Of a stretch of DNA of 64,000 nt, positions 23,750-35,193 are shown piece by piece (within the stretch, counting starts at the first letter, position 1; every line of letters starts with the position of its first letter). The notes beneath the pieces were generated by a model that was not told the origin of the DNA, searched no databases, and saw only the letters and a list, made by a program, of their open reading frames with translations. This stretch comes from Stemphylium vesicarium (lineage: Eukaryota > Ascomycota > Dothideomycetes > Pleosporales > Pleosporaceae): positions 124,001 to 188,000 of the forward strand of contig QXCR01000044.1 of NCBI GenBank assembly GCA_004380135.1, in the 5' to 3' direction. Both the position numbers and the translations under genes were made by a program.

Positions 23750-25006
23750 CTATTGCACGAAAGAGCTAAGGTTGGCAGCGTTGGCAGGTCTCCTTGAAGG
23801 GTTTCTGCCGTTCGAGAAGTTGGCCGGACCATGCACTGCCACACCATTTGCCATTCGCTGCCGGACCTTCGGTGAATTCTGATATGAAGGAACTGAATCT
23901 TGACTGAGATATGGATTTTGACGTGTTCCACCGACGATTGGAAGATGGTTCCGATAGGGTTGCGAAGGGGTGCCCACTGCGGCCGATTCTTTGCATTGTT
24001 AGCTTGATGTACTCGGACGTATGCACAACAGTGTATGAGAGCGTGCAAGGAATAACTCACGACCCGTATGCACTCTGCTACCCAGACCCCTTCCGTGCAG
24101 TTGTGGATTGAAGGGAGGGCCAACGTGAACACCGCCCTGCTGTTGCCGTCCGCTGCTGCCAGAGCTCCGACTATCATTCCTGTTGTGAAACCTTCTATCA
24201 GTCTGCTGTGACATGCCCATTTGGCTAAAGTTGGCAGTGCCAGTCCGGGCACCCGGCATGCGGTCGATGAAGCGATCTCTTCTGGCTGTTTGTAGTGTGG
24301 ATGCTGCTTCATCGCCAGCCGCATTTGCAACGTGTGAAGCCATGACCTGAGCCTTCAGTGCTTGATACAGATCTAGTATCTTTTTGTGTGCTTTGCTCTT
24401 TTCTTTGAAGGCGTGCTCCCAATCGTGATTCTTGGACTCGAGCTCAGCTTGGTCTGCTTGCATAGCTGGAAACGATTAGCTTGAAGCTTACAAACAGGGC
24501 AGAGGCGACGAGTACTATGTATCTTGTCTTGGAGCACTTTGATTTGCGCGTTTGCGTCATGAATAAGCTGGTCCATCTGCTGGCTCAATGTATTGTACTT
24601 TTCGGTCAGACCCTTTGCAAGATGCTCTTGATAGACGATCTCTTGCGATGTCTGGTAGCTGTGGAAAGCCAGGCTACGACTTGCACACTCCATGATGATC
24701 ATGGGACTGAGACCGCTCAGCACCGAGGTTTTGTAGTCTTCCGATGGATTCAGGCCTGCAAAGACTACATCGTCCGGATTATGGAGTGATGCGCTGCATG
24801 CCGGACAGGTTCGGTGCCCGTTTGTAGATCTAGACAGTCCGGTCGTGTCCGCGCAGTTAGTGCAGAAGACGTGACTTTGCGTAGCTATTAGTGATGCCAG
24901 TACAATGTAAGAATGCGAGTGAGACAAACCTGCAGGTAGTAACGACAGCGCGGTCGTGCAGCTGCGACCGACACTTCAGGTCATTGCAACGCAAGACATA
25001 CTCCAT
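23750..25006 (-). CDS. HEI10/Zip3-type RING E3 ligase, meiotic crossover factor
   Basis: Four-exon model giving 359 aa: 25006-24930, 24874-24516, 24465-24061 and 23988-23750. The RING is C7-X4-C12-X12-C25-X-H27-X2-C30-X2-C33-X15-C49-X2-C52, split by the first intron after TTC. It is followed by the CCNB1IP1/HEI10 signature (DVVFAGLNPSEDYKTSVLSG, LSPMIIMECASRSLAFHSYQ), a coiled coil to about residue 200 and a disordered Gln/Ser/Asn-rich tail. This family (human CCNB1IP1, plant HEI10, yeast Zip3) marks crossover sites on the synaptonemal complex and acts as a SUMO or ubiquitin ligase. Introns 1 and 3 end in an unusual AAAG acceptor. For intron 2 the donor is uncertain: GTACTC at 24515 gives 50 nt, GTAAGC at 24491 gives only 26 nt, both in frame. 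Confidence 0.8.
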
Positions 25007-25232
25007 GTTTGACGAGGTGAGTGGAGGACTGAAGAAGTTGGGGGTGTGGGGAACGAAGAAAGTGCGATGTTGACACGGAAGCACGTGACTGGCGTCTTGC
25101 GGAAGGAGTGGCCGGGTGGGTGTGCTCGCACAAGAGCTTGACTTTCATTCCGTGTCGTAGTGTGGTATCTCGCTGCGCACAATAATCAAACAAAACTGCA
25201 AACCAAAACCGTCATTCCTTCCAAAATCCCGT

Positions 25233-26717
25233 CTACCGGTCGTCTTTATCGGGCTTTCGCCGTTGCCTCGTGCTCTTCTTTCCAGCCACGGCAGTTTCAT
25301 CCTCTTCTTCATCCCGACCCTTGGCCAGGTCTTGTTCAAGGCCCCATTCTTCATTATCATACCAATCTTCGCCATCGCTCATTTCTCCTATATGGCCTTC
25401 GGCTTTGGACCACTTGTAGACATCCTGCCTCATACGATCAGCTTGCAGCAAGCCCTGGTAGAGGTCAGACGTGATGCGCGCCACTTCCTCCTGCTTTTGC
25501 ACATATGCCATAAGAAGCATGCGCGTCTCTTCTGCCTCGTTCGATGGGAGACCGAAATCACGATCTGGTAACGACTCAGTCGGGTGTATGAAAAGGGGAT
25601 GTACCGCGTTCGAACCACTCGGTGAATGAGGCGGAGAAGGAGTCGAAGCTGCGTGCGCTCGAGCTCGTGTGCGTGTCGTCATTCTATGCGCCGTTTGTTG
25701 TGATGCCGTGTCAGACGCATCTTCGCCCATGGGAGAGTGTTCCCCTTCACCATTTACTTGTGGCTCATCTGCGCTTCCCGAATGCGTTCCATTTGTCAGG
25801 GGATCGGTCCCATTGACTTCTGAACCAGTATCACCATTGGTGCCGGTCGATCGGTCGGTCCCGTTGGGCTGTGCGGCATCCTCCATGTCTACATCTTGGC
25901 CGCCTTCGACAGTCTCTCGCATCTCTGCGTCATGTTGTGGTTCCTGTTCCTCTTCAAGACGGCCATTCGAACGCCTTGAGCGTGAAGGTCGGAATGGTGT
26001 GTCGCTCATGGCTGCCAATGCAGCGGGCGCGAAGGTCGAATCCCCTTGCAGCTTTACGAATAGGTTCTTCGCCCGCGCATTGGTCACTTGCTCTTTTCGC
26101 GAGAGGGCTCCAGCTTCATTCGCAAGGTCGGTAAGGTGTCTCGAGGTAAAGGCAACGCTCAGGGCGGGGTGGTTTGGTAGATCGGCGGCAGAGGTCAACG
26201 GCGCAAGGAGACCTGCACGTTGGTAAGTTCACGTCGCTCGGCGCATTCAGGCAGATGGATACATACTCTCTAACTGTATGTTTCCATATGGATTTTCCTC
26301 TACCGGCTCCACGTCGTCTTCCTCTTCGTATTCGTCGTCGACTTCGACCACGTCTCCATCAGGGTCGTATCGCGGAGGGTTGCGCTGTAGAATGGATCGG
26401 TGGTAGCCGGCGTGCTCGATGCGCTGGGGAGGGTCAGTGTACTGTCCAACCCAGAATTTGCGCAGGTGAGTTCAGACCTTCTTATAAGGACGCGGATCTG
26501 CGAGGAAGTCGGGATCGCTGGCGCGCGCATAATGGACTTTGCGCCGTAGGTCTTGCTTGTTGCTACCGAGGGGTAGTTCGGAATCTTCTGTATCGGCTGG
26601 CAAGCATTAGGAAAACCAGAGCACATATGGAGGGATTTTCCTACAGTCGTCCTTGCGCAGTAACTTCCGCTTCATGTTGAAGATAGTATCAAGGATTTGC
26701 TGCTGTTGGCCTGCCAT
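25233..26717 (-). CDS. RXT2: Rxt2-like subunit of the Rpd3L histone deacetylase complex
   Basis: Four exons, 26717-26645, 26596-26478, 26423-26267 and 26212-25233, with introns of 48, 54 and 54 nt; 442 aa. The conserved RXT2 N-terminal domain covers roughly residues 14-115: MKRKLLRKDD, HYARASDPDFLADPRPYKK, then GYHRSILQRNPPRYDPDGD and an acidic run before NPYGNIQLE. The central part is long, disordered and acidic with Asn/Gly/Thr repeats; the C-terminal third has a helical block (QKQEEVARITSDLYQGLLQA) and ends in a basic KKSTRQRRKPDKDD tail. In yeast Rxt2 belongs to the large Rpd3 deacetylase complex, which represses transcription. The second intron has a weak GTCTGA donor, chosen because it joins two conserved blocks in frame. 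Divergent from the TRAPPC11 gene across 501 bp. Confidence 0.85.
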
Positions 26718-27218
26718 GGCGCCGACAGCCTCTGGGCAGCGCAATCGGAAAGTGGATGGATAACTGAAGGGGAGCCAGGAGCGCGTCTAGACAGAATTTA
26801 CGTGCGCTTCGGTGTTTGCAGGCCTAGAAGACTGGAAAGACGCGTAGACGCAAAAGCTGCTATGGCTAAAGCTGGTCGTGGAGCTCGTGCCTGTGTGGAG
26901 GAATCATTCGGCGGAGAGAGTCCTGACAGGGTTCACTCTAGCGCATCATCTGGAATCCCGCCCGCGACCACATGCCGAAGCGCCGATGTCATCGCCCGCC
27001 AACAATCTCTCATGAATGTCTAGGGCCTAGTAATCGCGATCGAGCAACACCGCCCTAGCATAGGACCCAGGATAGGTTACACGAGATTCGGCGATCCGTA
27101 CGCGACCATAGATTTTCCACTCGCAGCACCATCTGGACCCCTCCGACTCCCCTCCAGCGCTCTCCCCCAAAGCTGCCTTTGTTGTTCGGGCATGGGGCGT
27201 TCAACTTGCGCCTAGAGA
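26718..27218. promoter_or_regulatory. Divergent promoter region, rxt2 / TRAPPC11
   Basis: 501 bp between two head-to-head start codons (26717 minus, 27219 plus). It must contain both promoters and 5' UTRs. No specific binding site is called. Confidence 0.55.
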
Positions 27219-30200
27219 ATGGAATCCCTTCCTTCAGACTTTGTAGTCCACAACCTACCCTTTATAGTCCTCTCGGGTCTAGCGACGAGCAAAGAGACGG
27301 ACCCGCCTCCACCTGTCCAACAAGTGCTTCCAGGACGGGCTGTCACCAACATCAGCTCCGAGATCCCGCCCGTGCAAGGGGACCGCGCAAATGAGCTACT
27401 CCAGGAATTCCTGAGCGCCGACGGGACCAATGCTCCCTGGAACGGGCGGGGCTTGTGCCGCAGGGGCATCACACATGGCTTCAGGATACGGAGCGTAGGA
27501 CGGGTACAGGCGCCCACCAACTCGCATGGGGAAGGAGCCACGGGCTGATGTTTGCTAGAACTTCCAATTGCCTCCTCAGAAAGCAGATGCGCCCACCAAC
27601 TCTGAGACGACGCCTCCGGGCAGTCCAACCATTGCAGCAGCGACATCGTGGGTCCTGCATTCGCCCATATCCCCCCTCTCGCCCGGCGCTTCCTCCTTCC
27701 CAGATGGCGTCATCGCTCCTGCCTGGGTCGCGAAGCACCAGCACTACGTGCCTTCCGTATACGTCTCCTTCTTCAACTTCACCACCGACCCCATTACAAA
27801 TAGTTTGCACGACAACCAGCTGAAGACGGAGATCAATAAGATCAAAGGCCAGATACAAAAGTCCAACTATCGCACCAAATACGTCGTCGTGCTGTTGAGC
27901 GACAAGACTATACTGGAAGCACCAGATATCGAGGATAGGCTTGCAGTCATCCGACGAGCGACTGGCTTGGACCCTAAGAACTCACTTTTCTTCCTGCCAC
28001 TGAGAACGTCACGGGTCGAATTACAAGCCTTTGTCACCTCGGTCCTGGCTATATTGCAGCCCATCTGCGTAGAGTACTACCGCGACCTCACAAAACATGC
28101 ACGGAGAAAGAAGGGCCGGGGCACCATTCCTCCTCCAACTGCCCCTCCTACACGCGGAACATCCCAGACCCTTTCGTACCCCGGCTGGGGTGTTCGCTAT
28201 GATTTCAAGCTTGGAATCTTTGCCGAGTTCCGCCAGGAGATGGATGCTGCTCAAAGACACTACAATGCGGCTTTGGAGGCTCTGTTCGGCCCAGAAGGTC
28301 TGTTTGAAACCACGGCTAGTTGGTCACCCAGATGGGACGAGATACGATTGCTTTCAGACATTATCGCCTTTCGTCACATTCGGTGTCAGTTGTGGAACAA
28401 TTGCCCTACGTCAGCTGTTCAGACATGGCTGCGATACAAGTACCGAGTACAGGATGTGTTAGATCGTCGGGGCAAGGGTAGTGCGAATTACGGCTGGCGG
28501 GCGTGGGAATCTACGTGGGCCCAGGTCATGGCACAAGTCGTTCAGCGAACAGAGTTACCCATCTTCAAAACAGCAAAGTCTACGTCAGATTCAGATCCTT
28601 TGACAGACACTTCGAACTCGCTATATTCACAGCCTGAGAAACAGATTCCGGTCGGGGAGAGAATACCCCCGTGGGAGCTGCTGCATCATGCCGGATACTG
28701 GCACAAAATCGCTAGTGATCATGCCAAGAGGCGCTACCTCCTCGCTCGAGAAATGCCTGAAGAGGACCGGACGCCGCCAGGAATGTCGCCTGCAGCAAAG
28801 GTCTCGAACCGCAGTCAGATTTATGATAGCTACCTCGTCCCCCAGCCGCACGAAGAATACCCGTTACCTGGTGTAGGTACTACTGGCTTTGAGCACTGGA
28901 AAGATATCTCGTCCAAGATGAACGATGCCATAGCCCAATTCAAGGCCCGAGGACAACATCGCAAGGTAGACCAGTTGCAACTAGAGGTCGCGCGTACTCT
29001 TCTGCATGTCAAGAGATTCGATGATGCGTTCAAGGTACTACGGCCACTTTGGGAAACCATGGCCTGGAGAAAAGAAGGGTGGTGGGGTCTAGCTTCAGAG
29101 GTAGTATGGGCCCTGCATGAGTGTGCCTTACGAGTACAAGGTCTAGAGACCTATGTCGCAACAGAATGGGAGTTGTACAGTCAAAGTTAGTATTCTGAGC
29201 CGCTCAACTGTATTATTTCTATTGACACCGCTCAGCAATTCCTGGCAAGACGAAATACAGGTATGACCTGATGACATGTCTGGACGCCTTTCCACAGGCA
29301 GCAGACAGCAAAGTCAGTGTGAGCTTGAATGCCAAGGATCACATATCCTGCTGTAAGTGCGACTTTCTCACCTCTCAAGGCCCATACTAACATCACAGTG
29401 TCCGCATCTTTTGCTTTCTCTGAAGCCGAGGGTAATGTAGGTGAGCCGCTGCAAGCGCAAATTGCTATCACCTCCAACGCCCGACCGGGTTCCGCTCCGA
29501 TTACCTTGTCATTTCTACAGTACCAATTCAATGGTGGATTGGCCGAAGTTCGACTGAACCATGAGCCAGACGAGAGTGCTCCTGGCAGTGCTTCCAGAAT
29601 GTACTCGTGTACACTAGAGGAGGCTCATTCAGCTACCGGAAAGCCGCGATGGGCTGGGACCTCTGACTTGACCCTGCATGCTGGTCAGACCAAGGTTTAC
29701 AGCTTACCGCTCGTCTTTCGTGAGTCGGGTGATGTTGATGTTGTGGCTTGCGTATTTGGAGTTAGTACGCCTCGATTTGATCTCGTCTGCTCCGACACGG
29801 ACCCCGAGAACCCTACCCATCCGCTGTGGTGGATCGAGTCCAACACAAAGATCAAGTCACGATCCCTCAAACACAGCTCCGGGGTGTCAGTACACATACT
29901 ACCAAAGCCTCCAAAGATGGAAATCAGTCTGCCCGACGTTCGGAATCAGTACTACACTGACGAGCCTGTCACTCTGGCCATCGAAATACTCAACCAAGAA
30001 GAGGAGGATACTGAGGCAGTCCTTGAAGTTCGGCTCCTCGGTCGCTCAAAGGATACTTTGGGCTACACGTGGGTAGATCGTCCAGCCTCTTCACCTATGA
30101 AAGAAGTACCATCAGCGCTTGACGGCTCAACGGATATGGACTTGCCAGGCCACGTAGTAGGCAAACTTTCCCAGGGTGCCCGAACGACCGAAAGGATACG

Positions 30201-31143
30201 CTTTACCGCGCCCACAGATCCTGCGGACTACGCCTTGGAAGTCAAGGTCCTATACCATGTTCTCAGCGACCGTGACATCCCCATCTCCAAAATAATGGTA
30301 GCAGACCTAGTCTTCAACGCGCCCTTTGAAGCCAGCTACGATTTGAACGCACGTGTACATCCCGATCCATGGCCGAGCTACTTCTCCCTGCAAGAAGCCG
30401 AAAGTAACGTTAACCCGGAATCCTCGGACGCATTCGGCATAGCCCAGAAATGGGGTCTACGCGCCAAAGTAGCTTCTTTCGCCGATGAACAGCTCATTGT
30501 CAGCGACCTCGCCGTTCAAGTGCACAGCATACATGGCGGCGCAACCTGCGACGTGACTAAGGAGTTTGCAGTAGCCGAGACTCTCATGGAGCCCCAGGTG
30601 CTCAGCGAGTGGAGCTTCAGTCTCGACATCCGTAAGAACAATCTCGAAGAGCGCCGCTCAACTGCTCTCGACACGACGCTCAACATCACATGGCAGCGCA
30701 CTTCGGACCCAGATGCTACTCCAGTAACGTCTTCCCTCCCCATCCCCCGCATCCAGATTCCCTCATCCGAGCCGCGTGTTCTGGCCTCTGCCCACCTCTC
30801 CACCTCAATACCTTCGCTCATCCACCTCGACTATGTCTTGGAGAATCCCACGATGCATTTCTTGACCTTCGAGCTCGCCATGGAAGCTAGTGAGGACTTT
30901 GGCTTTAGTGGCGCCAAGTTACGCACGCTGCATCTACTCCCCATGAGTCGCCAGACTGTGCGGTACAATCTACTGTCGAGTGTGGAGGGTGATTGGATCA
31001 CGCCGAACTTGAAGGTTACCGATCGCTACTTTAACAAGACGCTGAAGGTGCAAGCCACGGAGGGTATGAAGGGTGATAAGAAGGGTGTTAGTGTTTGGGT
31101 TCCGGGTGACGAGAGTGAAGGTGCCGGTGCGAAAGAAGCGTAA
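27219..31143 (+). CDS. TRAPP complex subunit 11 (foie gras / Gryzun)
   Basis: Four exons, 27219-27503, 27580-29185, 29236-29352 and 29399-31143; 1250 aa, in line with the family. TRAPPC11 is a subunit of the TRAPP tethering complex that activates Rab GTPases in ER-to-Golgi and Golgi traffic. The N-terminus (MESLPSDFVVHNLPFIVLSG) is the conserved start. The foie gras domain spans about residues 290-550 (YPGWGVRYDFKLGIFAEF, TSAVQTWLRYKYRVQDVL), with helical repeats continuing to the end of exon 2. The last exon encodes the beta-rich Gryzun region. Donors are GTACAG, GTTAGT and GTAAGT; for the first intron a second in-frame donor at 27495 (GTAGGA) is possible and would remove three residues. The 3' end converges on the Cys-rich gene with 152 bp between stop codons. 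Confidence 0.9.
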
Positions 31144-31295
31144 TTGGTGCCCCTAAGATAGATCTTCAATGTATCGTTTCGAGCACGAAAGACAACAAAA
31201 ACAACTAGTATTGCGCAGTGACTAAGAGAGAAAGAAACTCGTTGAGTAAAACGCTAACAAACTCATGAACCATCTGCACCTCCTCTCCATCCCCT

Positions 31296-31778
31296 CTAAA
31301 ACAGCGCACCCGTAAGTGCAGAAACAAGCACCATACCCAACATCCCTAGCCCCATCTTACTCACACCCACCGCCGGCGCAGCACCCTCCTCATCCCCCTC
31401 AGATCCGCCCGTAGCATCAGCACCACTCCCGCCCGTGCGACTCGCCCCTCCACTGCTACTCGGCGTCCCCGTCGCCTCGGCGGTATTATTCGCATTGCAA
31501 AAGATGGCACTGGGATCCATGCCCTGGTCCATGAAGCACGTCCTTAGCTCCTCGATGCTCTGGTCCACGCTGAGACAGTAGTGGCCGCACGACCCGTTGA
31601 AGTCTTGGACTGGCGCGGATTTGCAGCATGTGGACAGGATGTCGGTGGTGTTGGAGGGGAGGCCGCGGGTGCTGCCGACGGCGCAGGATACGTCTGTGCT
31701 GGGCCATTGGGTGAAGTCGGCGGTTGTGCAGGATGCGCTGGATGAGGGCGCGGCGGCGGTGGAGGAGATGGATGTCAT
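31296..31778 (-). CDS. Cys-rich, Ser/Thr-rich protein with GPI-like C-terminus
   Basis: Single exon, 160 aa. The ATG at 31778 (CAAAATGAC) is the first true ATG of a longer open frame whose upstream part is CA-repeat translation. Eight cysteines lie between residues 16 and 95 (for example STCCKSAP, GSCGHYC, RTCF, IFCN), suggesting a disulfide-bonded extracellular domain. A Ser/Gly/Ala/Thr-rich spacer follows and the chain ends in a hydrophobic tail (MLGMVLVSALTGALF), typical of a GPI attachment signal. No clear N-terminal signal peptide is present, which is odd for such a protein; an unrecognised upstream exon or a signal-less secretion route are both possible. Function unknown; similar short proteins in related fungi are, as far as I know, uncharacterised. 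Convergent with TRAPPC11. Confidence 0.65.
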   Translation of the reverse strand: MTSISSTAAAPSSSASCTTADFTQWPSTDVSCAVGSTRGLPSNTTDILSTCCKSAPVQDFNGSCGHYCLSVDQSIEELRTCFMDQGMDPSAIFCNANNTAEATGTPSSSGGASRTGGSGADATGGSEGDEEGAAPAVGVSKMGLGMLGMVLVSALTGALF

Positions 31779-31958
31779 TTTGGTGGGTGGTTCTATTGTT
31801 TGTTGTGGTTTGTTGCAGGGGGCTGGTGCTGTTGTTGTTGTTGTGGTTAGGATTGTGCGTGAGGTGCAAGAAGGGCGGTTCTCATACTCACTTTGCGGTG
31901 TGCAAGTTGCGGGGGTGTGTAGACGTGTAAATTTGACTAGAGGGCAGGGTCCGTGTCG

Positions 31959-32008
31959 TCGGTGTGTATGTACGTGCGTATGTGTGCGTGTGTGCGTGTG
32001 TGTGTGCA
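31959..32008. repeat. Imperfect (TG)n tract
   Basis: GT-rich run of alternating purine and pyrimidine, interrupted by C and A, lying 180-230 bp upstream of the Cys-rich gene start (reads CA on that gene's strand). Such alternating tracts can adopt Z-DNA. Confidence 0.8.
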
Positions 32009-32749
32009 GGTTGCGTTGTCGTCTTTGTTGTCCGTTATTGTATGTGTAAGGAACAAACAAGCAAGCAAAACAATCAGCAGTCACGGCAGACGCTCATGGG
32101 GAACCCAACCTTGAAGAAATAAATCCTATTTACATTATTAACGCACGTCATCTTTCCCCCTCTACCCTTGATCCATCACATCACCCCATCGCCACGGTTC
32201 TCTCTGCCTTGTTTCCAGCACCTGGGGCTGGCCAGTTGGTGATCTGAGACGTGAGACGGTGTTGCTTGGGTGTGCCTCGCAGCTCCACTTGGGTTGCTCA
32301 GGAGACCCGTATTACGGCTTTATTTTTGGCAACCACCAAGACGGAACGCCTCGGGAGCTGGGAGCGAAGCTACTCGCGCGTTTGACGTGGCTTGCATGAT
32401 GTCAAAAGAACGTTACTTTCAGTGAGAGCAAATAATTGCGGAGGTGCATCGCGTGTATCGCGTGCTGCCGAGAGCATGATGGTTATTGAGGTTTGGTGCG
32501 GGCTGGCTGGCCCAGAAGCAGAGTGGGTGGTGTAGCTCGATTGGGGCTAGCGTGGCGACAACAGATGGGTGCTGCCGCTCATCACATGACCTTCCGTCCA
32601 AACTGTTCACAAATCAAAAAAAGAATGAATAGATAATTTACCAGCGCTAGCGAAGAACGGTAAAATAGCGCTTACATTTTGCTTTCCAAGTGCTTTGATA
32701 ATATATACAACGACATCTCATCGGCGAGACTTTAGAAATTATTGTGGTT
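32009..32749. other. Intergenic between Cys-rich gene and GH105
   Basis: About 0.74 kb with no supported gene. It holds the promoter of the Cys-rich gene and the 3' flank of the GH105 gene; a TATATATAC motif and AT-rich sequence lie at 32640-32745. Confidence 0.5.
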
Positions 32750-33904
32750 TTACTCCAACCCGGCCTTCTCTATCTCAGTGGCAGCGTACATGAAAGCACC
32801 AGCACCCTTGCCATCGTTGATCAGAGTCTCAACCCCAGTGTAGTACTCGTACGAAGCATCGCCCTTCAAGCTACCAACAGTCACCGTGCCGGTGAAGCTA
32901 ATAGTACCGTTCTTCTCGTACTGGATAAAGTCATCGAGCATCAGGTCCCAGGCCTTGGTGGCCGTCTCGGTGTACTCCTTCTCCAAGAGTCCGAGCCTGA
33001 CACCCTTGAGGTACGAGTAAGTGAACATGGCAGTTGCGCTCGACTCAATGTAGTTGCCCTCTTTGCCGGCAAGCTCGGGGTCCATGAGGAGCCACCATCC
33101 GCCGCTGGTGTCCTGGACGTTCTTGATGCCAGAGGCGAGCGTGGTGAAGTAGTTGAGGAGCTTGGCGTAGCCGGCGTGGGTCTTGGGCCAGACTTCTAGG
33201 ACTTCAACGAGGGCGACAAAGTACCATCCGAGAGCACGGTCCCATACGTAGGGAGAGGCACCCGTCTCGGGGTCGGCCCACACGGTTGACTTGTCCGCGC
33301 TGAAGCCATGGTAGAGGAGGTTGGTTGTCTCGTTGCGGCAGTGCTCCTCGATGAGGTCGAACTGCAACTCAATGTCGTCCCAGGCCGTGGTGTTATCGGG
33401 CTCGAAGAAGGATGTGTAGGTTGCGTAGAAGGTGTCGGCCATGTAGATGCCATCTAGCCACATCTGGTTCTCGTAGATGGGGGCGCGGTGCCAGAACCCA
33501 CCTCCGGGGGTGCGTGGCCATCGGTTGAGCTGCTCACGAAGACCCTTGGCCGCGATAACGTATTTGTCGTCCTTGCGGCCCTCGGCGTCCCAGAAGTACA
33601 GGATGTTGTTTCCAATCCGGATGTCGTCTAGAGTGTAATATGTCGAGTTCCAGCCCTTGAGCGTGCCGTTGGCCGAGACAATGGAAGAGACGGCGTCGGA
33701 GGCGTACGACAGAAGAGCAGAGTCATTCTGGGTGGAGGCAGCCTTCTGGATGCCCTCGTGGATGACCGAGGCAACGTAGTGGTTGTCAATGTTCTGGCCC
33801 TTGGACAAGAACGACGAAGCCATCCATGTCGACCATGGCTTGGTGGAGTTTGTGGTGGCAAGCGTTGTGCCAGCCAAGGCAAGGGTCAGAGCTGGGAGAT
33901 GCAT
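32750..33904 (-). CDS. Secreted GH105 unsaturated rhamnogalacturonyl hydrolase
   Basis: Single exon, 384 aa. A signal peptide is evident (MHLPALTLALAGTTLATTNS). The body is the six-hairpin glycoside hydrolase fold of family GH105, which removes the unsaturated galacturonyl residue left on pectin fragments by rhamnogalacturonan lyases. Recognisable segments are GGGFWHRAPIYENQMWLDGIY around residues 131-152 (its Asp is the likely catalytic residue by analogy with bacterial YteR), SPYVWDRALGWYFVALVEVL, and GGWWLLMDPELAGKEGNYIESSA. Several N-X-S/T sites fit secretion. Full-length for the family and free of introns. The start at 33904 is the only ATG giving the signal peptide. It fits a plant-wall-degrading lifestyle; a small secreted protein gene lies 1.3 kb away on the same strand. 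Confidence 0.92.
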   Translation of the reverse strand: MHLPALTLALAGTTLATTNSTKPWSTWMASSFLSKGQNIDNHYVASVIHEGIQKAASTQNDSALLSYASDAVSSIVSANGTLKGWNSTYYTLDDIRIGNNILYFWDAEGRKDDKYVIAAKGLREQLNRWPRTPGGGFWHRAPIYENQMWLDGIYMADTFYATYTSFFEPDNTTAWDDIELQFDLIEEHCRNETTNLLYHGFSADKSTVWADPETGASPYVWDRALGWYFVALVEVLEVWPKTHAGYAKLLNYFTTLASGIKNVQDTSGGWWLLMDPELAGKEGNYIESSATAMFTYSYLKGVRLGLLEKEYTETATKAWDLMLDDFIQYEKNGTISFTGTVTVGSLKGDASYEYYTGVETLINDGKGAGAFMYAATEIEKAGLE

Positions 33905-34881
33905 AGTGGCGAGAGGCGGCTACTATCGACAGGGCAAGAATACAAAAGACGAAGCCGAGAACCTTGGTGCAGTAAAAACGAAACACCAGTGGATACTCTC
34001 TTCAAGGTCCAACTGCTCCCTCCTTATATACGCCACGCTCTACCGGCGCAGGTAAACGTCCATCTTGTCTCCAATTCCGGCACTAACACGGTTATTGCAA
34101 TATCAAACCATGCAGGTCCCGCTTGATAGCGTCGCAGACTCTCCACCCTTGGGGTCTGGAAGAGGACCTGAAGAATTTCCGCGGGCGGACCTTTGTCCAT
34201 CATGGACGAGTTTGGCAAGGGACGCGCATGGGTAGACATCTTGGCAAGCGGAGAAATTGGTGATTGGAGGTGGACTTTGTTGAGAACCGCGATTGAGGGA
34301 TAGCACCTGCATCCTAAGAGGCGGAGACAAGATGCGAACGCGGAACATCTTTACCGAGATGCAGCGTGGGATTGCATGAGTTGCGACGTGAATTGCTGCT
34401 TGCGCTTGCTTGCTGCCCGTTTACATGTGGAGTCGGGGGGCCGCGCGGGAAGGAGCTCGCCCTGAGAAGAGCTAGTGCGTTTACTTGGCGCATCAAGCCT
34501 ACCAAGGTTGCGGACATGTTTCTTGCTTCGCCTTGACTTTTGCCGCTGCCGCCTCTTCACCTCTTATCCTGTCTTTGGTATTCGCATGATTCTGTTCGGG
34601 ATACTTCAAGCCTCTACCTGGTAGACTAATGCACTAAACAAGCTCACTTGACAAACAGCCTTACAGATGTCAGCAATCTACCTGTAAGATTACACCGGCA
34701 TTGGCGCGAGGAAAATCTTTTGCCAAGAAGCGTTGTGGGATGTGGCGGCGGCGTAAGTGATACCGTGGGAGCAGTATTGCGATGGACAGGACGTGTTACA
34801 GCCAAGCCAACCCGGAGCTAAGTGGACGCGTCAAGTATATGCCCCACACATCTGATACATTTCACTCGGATCAAATCTTCG
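33905..34881. other. GH105 upstream region
   Basis: About 1 kb of intergenic DNA containing the GH105 promoter. Only shadow frames are seen. A candidate TATA element (TATATAAGG on the gene's strand) is at 34021-34029, 117-125 bp before the ATG. Confidence 0.5.
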
Positions 34882-35046
34882 ATGAAGGACTTGTTCCTGG
34901 AAGGATTCTACAAGCCAACGTACGACTTCGTGGTCACCATGGGCCTGAAAGGACTTGTACACGAAGAAAGAATGTACGAAGAACTCTATGCCAAGGGCAA
35001 GTCGAAGCGCAGCGCCTCACATATGTCGATTCTGCACAAATTCTAA
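34882..35046 (+). CDS. Candidate short ORF, 54 aa, or gene fragment
   Basis: ATG-started frame (TTCGATGAAG) of 54 codons. The peptide (starting MKDLFLEGFYKPTYDFVVTM, then a charged helix-like HEERMYEELYAKGKSKR) has the balanced composition of real protein, in contrast with surrounding frames. No family is recognised and there is no signal peptide. It could be a true small protein, a terminal fragment of a lost gene, or chance. It lies between two secreted-protein genes on the opposite strand. Confidence 0.3.
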   Translation: MKDLFLEGFYKPTYDFVVTMGLKGLVHEERMYEELYAKGKSKRSASHMSILHKF

Positions 35047-35193
35047 TTCCAACGTTATAATTGCCCTAGCTAACACATCGTTCAACCTTCCCCATCTTCA
35101 CATCATCTCCTAATTACACCTCGCTCATAGACTCACATACGATATCACCACCAACAACCCCCCCACCGACCTATCTCCATCTCCATCACCCCT

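Noticed and set aside
31779..32084. N-terminal extension of the Cys-rich protein rich in His-Thr
   Set aside because: It is translation of the TG/CA repeat and has no ATG start.
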